Below are positions 60,034 to 64,000 of a stretch of 64,000 nucleotides of DNA, in pieces (the stretch's first letter is position 1; each line of letters begins with the position of its first letter). The notes beneath the pieces are model-generated. The model did no database searches, was not told the DNA's origin, and was given only the letters and a program-made list of their open reading frames with translations. Source of the DNA: CALKXV01 sp965228905 (GTDB lineage: Bacteria > Pseudomonadota > Alphaproteobacteria > Rhodobacterales > Rhodobacteraceae); NCBI GenBank assembly GCA_965228905.1, contig CBDDII010000003.1:1860001-1924000 (forward strand). The letters run 5' to 3'. Both the position numbers and the translations under genes were made by a program.

Positions 60034-60118
60034 GGGGCTCTCCTTGCTGTCTTGCGGGTCGCGTTGACCGTTGCTTCAGTAAGGACCACACTGACCGGAA
60101 ACCGCGTTCCGCAATATC

Positions 60119-60175
60119 GGGCAGATGTCCCGGTTTTTCTGGAAATGTCGGGAAATTCAGGGGACAGATGTCCCG
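60119..60175. promoter_or_regulatory. Repeated dyads upstream of the hydrolase-LuxR gene
   Basis: GGGCAGATGTCCCGG (60119-60133) and GGGACAGATGTCCCG (60161-60175) share CAGATGTCCCG 43 bases apart, about four helical turns. GGGAC-AGAT-GTCCC is an inverted repeat. A related GGAAATGTCGGGAA lies between them. This looks like an operator, most simply for the LuxR-type domain of the next gene. Confidence 0.45.
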
Positions 60176-60191
60176 CAAACGCGGAAAGCAC

Positions 60192-61229
60192 ATGCGGTCG
60201 GTCAAATTCGTAGAGACGCGCGATGGCAAATCGCTGGCATGGGCACGAAGCGGTTCGGGGCCGCCGCTGGTCAAGGCCGCCGCCTGGCTGACGCACCTGG
60301 AATACGACGCCGAAAGCCCGCTTTGGGCCCATTGGCTGGCCTTTCTTGAAGGCCATTTCGATTATATCCGCTACGACGAACGCGGCTGCGGCTTGTCCGA
60401 CCGCGATCCGGGGCAATTGGACATCGACACCTGGACCGACGACCTGACCCGCGTGATCGAAGCCTCGGGCGTCAAACCTCCCTTCGCCCTCATTGCCATG
60501 TCACAAGGCACCGGTGCGGCCGTGCGCTATGCGGTCGAGCATCCCGAGCACGTCACACACCTTGTCCTTGTCGGCGGATACGCGCGCGGTGCTTTCAACC
60601 GGGGCGATGCGAAACAGGCGGAATTGTACCGCGCCGGGATCGACATTTTTCGGCTGGGCTTTGACGAAAGCAACACGGCCTTCCGCGAAGTCTTTACCCG
60701 GAAATTCATTCCCGAGGGTGGACCAGAGAAAATGCGCTGGATCAACGAATTGTGCCACCGCGCGACAGATGGTGAAACGGGCGCAAAACTGATGGAGGCG
60801 CGGGGCGCGATGGATGTGTCGGCGCACCTTGGCGACGTCGCCTGTCCGACCCTTGTGCTTCATGCGCGCGGCGACTCCGTCTCGCCCCTGAGCGAAGGCC
60901 GTTTCCTGGCCCAACATATCCCGAATGCGGAACTGAGGGTGCTGGATAGCGCCAACCACATCCTGCAAGAGGATGAACCGGCGATGGCGGAAGCGCGGGC
61001 GGCCATCCTTGGCTTTCTCGGGGCCGAACAGCCGGGGGAGGATGCGGGCCTGACACCACGCGAAAGCGCGATCCTGAGCGAGATTTGTGCAGCCAAAAGC
61101 AACAAGGAAATCGCGCGGTCCCTCGACATGAGCGAAAAGACCGTGCGCAACCACGCCACGCGGATATTCGCGAAACTTGGTGTTTCGACCCGACAGGAGG
61201 CGATCCTGAAAATGCAGGGGCGCGGGTGA
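60192..61229 (+). CDS. Alpha/beta hydrolase fused to a LuxR-type HTH
   Basis: The 345-residue protein has an alpha/beta-hydrolase domain (residues about 1-255: RYDERGCGLSDRDPG, nucleophile block IAMSQGTGAA with Ala for the usual first Gly, HARGDSVSP and the histidine in SANHILQED) and a C-terminal GerE/LuxR HTH (about 282-340, LTPRESAILSEICAAKSNKEIARSLDMSEKTVRNH). So a ligand-binding or hydrolysing domain is fused to DNA binding. ATG 60192 is chosen because the alternative ATG 60168 lies inside an operator-like palindrome. Confidence 0.85.
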   Translation: MRSVKFVETRDGKSLAWARSGSGPPLVKAAAWLTHLEYDAESPLWAHWLAFLEGHFDYIRYDERGCGLSDRDPGQLDIDTWTDDLTRVIEASGVKPPFALIAMSQGTGAAVRYAVEHPEHVTHLVLVGGYARGAFNRGDAKQAELYRAGIDIFRLGFDESNTAFREVFTRKFIPEGGPEKMRWINELCHRATDGETGAKLMEARGAMDVSAHLGDVACPTLVLHARGDSVSPLSEGRFLAQHIPNAELRVLDSANHILQEDEPAMAEARAAILGFLGAEQPGEDAGLTPRESAILSEICAAKSNKEIARSLDMSEKTVRNHATRIFAKLGVSTRQEAILKMQGRG

Positions 61230-61909
61230 TGGATCGGGCTTTCATCTTCGACGTCTTCGGCACCTGCGTCGACTGGCGCAGCAGCGTGGCGCGGGACGTG
61301 GCCGAGGTTTTGCCCAGGGTCGATGCCTTCGGTTTCGCCGATGCCTGGAGGGCGGAGTATCAGCCCGCGATGGAAAGGATACGTGCTGGGAAAAGGGGGT
61401 ATGTGCCGCTTGAGGTCCTGCACCGAGAGAACCTTGACATCGTGGCGCAGGCTTTCGGCGTTACATTGGATGACGGTGACGCGCTCAACAGATGCTGGGA
61501 AAGGCTGGATCCCTGGTCTGACGTTGTAAGCGGACTGACAGCGCTTCGCCGTCACGGGTTGATCGCCACCTGCTCCAACGGGTCCATCGCCATGATGACC
61601 CGGCTGGCGCGTTATGGCGGATTGCCCTGGGACACGATCCTCGGCGCAGAGATCGCGCAGGATTACAAGCCGCAGGCCGAGGTCTATCTGGCCTCGGCGC
61701 GGGCCTTGGGGCTTCCGCCGGAAAAGGTCACGATGGTTGCCGCCCACAACGACGATTTGGAGGCTGCCCGCGCCGCCGGGCTTGCAACGGCCTTCGTGCC
61801 GCGTCGGACGGAACATGGCGAGGGCCAGAGCATTGACCTTGTACCAAGCGCGGACTGGGACATCATCGCCAGCGATTTCAAGGACCTTGCCCGAAAGGCC
61901 GGCGCATGA
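61229..61909 (+). CDS. Haloacid dehalogenase type II-like HAD protein
   Basis: The 226-residue protein has the nucleophile FDVFGTCVDWR (Asp at residue 8), motif II in TCSNGS, the lysine in DYKPQAEV and AAHNDDLEAARAAG. This pattern fits 2-haloacid dehalogenases (type II), though halide substrates cannot be proved. The start uses the last base of the preceding stop, so it belongs to one operon with the hydrolase-LuxR gene and the cupin. Confidence 0.85.
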   Translation: MDRAFIFDVFGTCVDWRSSVARDVAEVLPRVDAFGFADAWRAEYQPAMERIRAGKRGYVPLEVLHRENLDIVAQAFGVTLDDGDALNRCWERLDPWSDVVSGLTALRRHGLIATCSNGSIAMMTRLARYGGLPWDTILGAEIAQDYKPQAEVYLASARALGLPPEKVTMVAAHNDDLEAARAAGLATAFVPRRTEHGEGQSIDLVPSADWDIIASDFKDLARKAGA

Positions 61910-62349
61910 CAGCCGATGAGGTCATCGAACTTTTGGACCTCGCCCCGCACCCCGAGGGCGGCTGGTACCGCCAGACGTGGATCGGGGAAGGCGAGGGGCG
62001 GGCCAGCGGAACCGTGATCTATTTCCTTTTGAAAGCCGGGGAGGGCAGCCATTGGCACCGGGTCGATGCCGCCGAGATCTGGCATTACTATGCGGGGGCA
62101 TCCCTGACGCTGAGAATCGCGGAAGATGAGGCCGGCCCCGCCAGATTGCACCGTCTCGGCCCCGACCTGTCGCAAGGCGAACGACCTCAGTTGATCGTCC
62201 CCGCCCATGCCTGGCAGTCGGCGGAAGGCGCGGCGGGCGGATGGACGCTGGTCGGCTGCACCGTCAGCCCCGGCTTCCGGTTCGAGGGATTCGAACTGGC
62301 ACCGCCCGATTTCGACATCCCCCTTGCAAGGGGCGAAACGGAGGGCTAA
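61906..62349 (+). CDS. DUF985-type cupin protein
   Basis: The 147-residue protein begins EVIELLDLAPHPEGGWYRQTW and contains HWHRVDAAEIWHYYAG and AHAWQSAEGAAGGWTLVGC, matching the DUF985 cupin family. Two histidines and a glutamate mark the metal site. It overlaps the HAD gene by four bases. Function unknown; a sugar-epimerase-like fold is the usual comparison. Confidence 0.85.
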   Translation: MTADEVIELLDLAPHPEGGWYRQTWIGEGEGRASGTVIYFLLKAGEGSHWHRVDAAEIWHYYAGASLTLRIAEDEAGPARLHRLGPDLSQGERPQLIVPAHAWQSAEGAAGGWTLVGCTVSPGFRFEGFELAPPDFDIPLARGETEG

Positions 62350-62363
62350 AGAACGGCTCCGGC

Positions 62364-62438
62364 GGGTGATTAGCTCAGTGGTAGAGCGCTTCGTTCACAT
62401 CGAAGATGTCGGGAGTTCAAATCTCTCATCACCCACCA
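62364..62438 (+). tRNA. tRNA-Val (anticodon CAC)
   Basis: A complete cloverleaf: acceptor stem GGGTGAT/ATCACCC, D-arm GCTCAGTGGTAGAGC, anticodon stem CTTCG/CGAAG around loop TTCACAT (anticodon CAC), T-arm GGGAG-TTCAAAT-CTCTC, discriminator A and encoded CCA. It reads valine GTG codons, common in this GC-rich genome. Confidence 0.97.
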
Positions 62439-62447
62439 ATTCACTAT

Positions 62448-63122
62448 TCAAGCGGCTATTACACGTGCAGGCGAACCACGCCAGCCGCGCCGAAACAGCG
62501 CGACTGTAAAGGCAACCTCGGCAATCACCGCGATCAGATAGACAGGTTGGAACAGTACCGCTAGGTCAGGGGCAAGGATGCGCAGGTAGCTGCCTGTCAG
62601 ATAGGTCAACCCGGTCAGCCCCATCAGATAGCCCAGCCAGCGGGAAAAATCTGTGTGCTGCACCAACAGCCAGCCGGTCAAAAGCGCGTTGACGCCAAAG
62701 AAGATCAGCCCGTTGTCGTACCCGGCGGCGTGCAACTGCATCGCCGTCGCGGCCAGATCACCTTCGCCACTTTGCGCCCAGGCCAAAGCCGCCTGCTGGT
62801 GCGACAGGTTCGCCGCAATCGTTGCGGCCTGCACAAGTCGGAACAAGGCCGCCAGCCCGGCGACCATGCGCGAGACGGGGGCAAGGATCAGGAACAACAG
62901 GGCGGCCAGCGCGATGTCGGCGGCGACCATCAGGGTGTCGGCGGCGATGGAAAGGCGAAAGGCCATCTCGCGATCACTGATGGCCAGAACCAGTGCTTCG
63001 GGTTCTAGGCCCGACAGGGGCAGGCGGACGGCGATCTCGCTGGTCAGGCCAAGTACGATGATGGCCAGGTAGAGTGCGCCCGCGATCCAGTAGGTATGTG
63101 ATGTTGCGCTTGGGAATTGCAT
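62448..63122 (-). CDS. DUF4386 membrane protein
   Basis: The 224-residue protein has about six transmembrane helices and starts MQFPSATSHTYWIAGALYLAIIVLGL, with FLILAPVSRMVAGLAALFRLVQAATI and AAGYDNGLIFFGVNALLTGWLL, the DUF4386 pattern. Function unknown. It lies at the downstream end of a minus-strand group whose promoter (63534-63564) looks SoxR-controlled. GAGG precedes its ATG at good spacing. Confidence 0.82.
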   Translation of the reverse strand: MQFPSATSHTYWIAGALYLAIIVLGLTSEIAVRLPLSGLEPEALVLAISDREMAFRLSIAADTLMVAADIALAALLFLILAPVSRMVAGLAALFRLVQAATIAANLSHQQAALAWAQSGEGDLAATAMQLHAAGYDNGLIFFGVNALLTGWLLVQHTDFSRWLGYLMGLTGLTYLTGSYLRILAPDLAVLFQPVYLIAVIAEVAFTVALFRRGWRGSPARVIAA

Positions 63123-63181
63123 GTGAATCCTCGTCCGATCTGTCGAAGTGGAAAGCCCGCAAGATGCGGGTCATCCTTTCT

Positions 63182-63343
63182 CTAAGTGGCGCGCGTGCCC
63201 CGTTGCCGGTTTCGATGCTTGCGCGCCTGCCGTGCCAGGGCTTCGGCGCGGCCGATGCTGGCGACCTCGTCTTGAACATCGCGGCACAGGGGGCCGCAGC
63301 GTTCGGCGGGTTCAAGAAGGAATTTGAGCCAGTTGACTACCAT
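63182..63343 (-). CDS. Small hypothetical protein of the SoxR-linked operon
   Basis: The 53-residue protein starts MVVNWLKFLLEPAERCGPL, has an amphipathic N-terminal helix, two cysteines and a basic C-terminus rich in Arg. ATG 63343 has GAGG upstream and lies inside the end of the preceding DUF1127-like gene. No family is known to me. It overlaps that gene by seven bases. Confidence 0.55.
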   Translation of the reverse strand: MVVNWLKFLLEPAERCGPLCRDVQDEVASIGRAEALARQARKHRNRQRGTRAT

Positions 63344-63498
63344 TTGTCGATCCTCACTTTGGGGTCCGGGCGATAGGGAAGCCCGACATCGCGGGCCAGA
63401 TGCGGGTCGCGCTGAACCTCTGCCTGTCTGCGGCGCATCCGCCGTTCGCTTGCCCGCGTTTCGATTTTTCGGGCCAGGTCGAAAAGTGAAAAGCCCAT
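63337..63498 (-). CDS. DUF1127-like small protein, first gene after the SoxR-type promoter
   Basis: A 53-residue Arg-rich protein (MGFSLFDLARKIE, RMRRRQAEVQRDPHLARDVGL) resembles the short Arg-rich DUF1127 proteins that act in RNA metabolism and stress in some alphaproteobacteria. ATG 63498 has AAGGAGAA at good spacing. It lies about 30 bases downstream of the predicted start site of the SoxR-type promoter. Confidence 0.65.
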   Translation of the reverse strand: MGFSLFDLARKIETRASERRMRRRQAEVQRDPHLARDVGLPYRPDPKVRIDKW

Positions 63499-63533
63499 CT
63501 GATTTCTCCTTGATTCGTCTTCCCATTGATTAC

Positions 63534-63564
63534 AACCTACGATCTCAAGTGAACTTGAGGTAAA
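63534..63564 (-). promoter_or_regulatory. SoxR box within a 19-bp-spaced promoter
   Basis: On the minus strand TTTACC (-35, 63564-63559) and TAGGTT (-10, 63539-63534) are separated by 19 bases containing the palindrome CTCAAGT/ACTTGAG. The plus-strand core TCTCAAGTGAACTTGAGG (63543-63560) differs from the classical SoxR box CCTCAAGTTAACTTGAGG at two positions. The long 19-base spacer is typical of MerR-family promoters, and the -35 and box match the E. coli soxS promoter closely. Confidence 0.82.
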
Positions 63565-63588
63565 GCACTTTTTACGAAGGGGGCGAAA

Positions 63589-64000
63589 ATGGCTGTCAGC
63601 GATCTTTCCGTGGGGGAAATTGCTGCGCGGGCCGGGGTGCCGGTGTCCACGATCCACTACTACGAAGCCGAAGGGTTGATCGAAAGTTGGCGCACCCCGG
63701 CCAATCATCGCCGCTATGACCGGCGCGAGTTGCGCCGCGTGGCCATCGCGCGCGTGGCCCTGACCGTGGGTGTATCCTTGAAAGAGGTGAAAGAGGTTCT
63801 GGACCGTATTCCGCGCGACAAGGCGGTCGGCAAGGCCGATTGGGCAACGGCGGCGGAACCCTGGGCCGGGATGTTGGACGAAAAGATCGAGTTGTTGACC
63901 CGGATGCGTGACCAGATGAGCTATTGCATCGGGTGTGGGTGCCTCAGTCTTGAAGACTGCCCGCTTTACAATGCCGAGGATAAACTGGGGGAAAACGGTG
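63589..64000 (+). CDS. soxR: Redox-sensitive regulator SoxR, 5' part
   Basis: SoxR is a MerR-family regulator with a [2Fe-2S] cluster that is oxidised by redox-cycling compounds. Visible are the HTH (VGEIAARAGVPVSTIHYYEAEG, residues 8-29), the coiled dimer helix, and the cluster motif CIGCGCLSLEDC (Cys 113, 116, 118 and 124). The gene runs off the right edge with about 137 codons seen. It is divergent from the small-protein operon with the SoxR box between them. Confidence 0.95.
   Translation, partial: MAVSDLSVGEIAARAGVPVSTIHYYEAEGLIESWRTPANHRRYDRRELRRVAIARVALTVGVSLKEVKEVLDRIPRDKAVGKADWATAAEPWAGMLDEKIELLTRMRDQMSYCIGCGCLSLEDCPLYNAEDKLGENG

Noticed and set aside
62207..62509. Plus-strand frame running through the tRNA-Val gene
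   Set aside because: It lies across the cupin gene and a certain tRNA and so is not coding.
1..64000. CRISPR array, insertion sequence or complete prophage
   Set aside because: No direct-repeat/spacer pattern, no transposase or integrase and no inverted-repeat-bounded element was seen; the only phage-like DNA is the GTA remnant at 41537-44943.

Overview
The window is a chromosomal segment of a high-GC alphaproteobacterium, most likely a Rhodobacterales (Roseobacter/Paracoccus-type) species. Pointers are the nuo cluster interleaved with the small DUF5337 and DUF5333 proteins, a circularly permuted two-piece ssrA whose tag reads ANDNKAPVALAA, a SspB-alpha adaptor, a Rhodobacter-type gene transfer agent (GTA) remnant, and a lipoyl domain on PdhB. 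Almost every gene is a vertically inherited core gene; the unusual material lies in small genes between core genes, regulatory sites and the GTA remnant.

Layout. 1-16680: respiratory complex I, from the 3' end of nuoE through nuoF, G, H, I, J, K, L, M and N, with about a dozen extra small genes inserted (DUF5337, a secreted coiled-coil protein, DUF3291, two small membrane proteins, a lipoprotein, a zinc-ribbon protein, DUF5333, a TM2 protein, DUF4259, a carboxymuconolactone-decarboxylase-like protein and a 47-residue single-pass membrane protein). A terminator and a CtrA-like site separate nuoE from nuoF. 16690-20533: birA, coaX, RNase J and gph, tightly coupled. 20589-30360: a DEAD-box helicase, a sterol desaturase-creatininase fusion, a secreted esterase-like protein, prfC, small conserved proteins, an atypical SDR, an orphan ABC ATPase and a YafY-type regulator with its partner gene. 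30548-33463: tatABC, a DUF815 ATPase and a c'-type cytochrome. 33467-34325: sspB and ssrA. 34591-41326: an AcuI-like reductase, then fabD, fabG, acpP, fabF and mltG with a PilZ-like gene inverted between acpP and fabF.

41416-44943: a GTA structural cluster collapsed by deletion. Gene g1 is followed by one open frame in which the ATPase half of the terminase (g2) runs directly into the distal part of g15, then by a DUF2793 spike-like gene. A strong promoter and a leader terminator precede it. 44940-47409: a DksA/TraR protein, cysE and cysK. 47418-55768, on the minus strand: a cupin, a lipoprotein, pdhC, pdhB, a sulfotransferase, pdhA, ftsB, fbaB and pgk. 55941-59893: two cyclophilins, an EamA transporter, eno and a VOC protein. 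Together fbaB, pgk, eno and pdhABC make a lower-glycolysis to acetyl-CoA block. 59911-64000: a 40-residue ORF, an alpha/beta hydrolase-LuxR fusion, a haloacid dehalogenase, a DUF985 cupin, tRNA-Val(CAC), and a soxR gene divergent from a small-protein operon carrying a near-perfect SoxR-type promoter.

The strongest observations are the in-frame GTA deletion fusion, the SoxR-controlled small-protein operon, the desaturase-creatininase fusion, an 11-bp-unit repeat element shared by two loci, and the leader terminator ahead of the GTA remnant.
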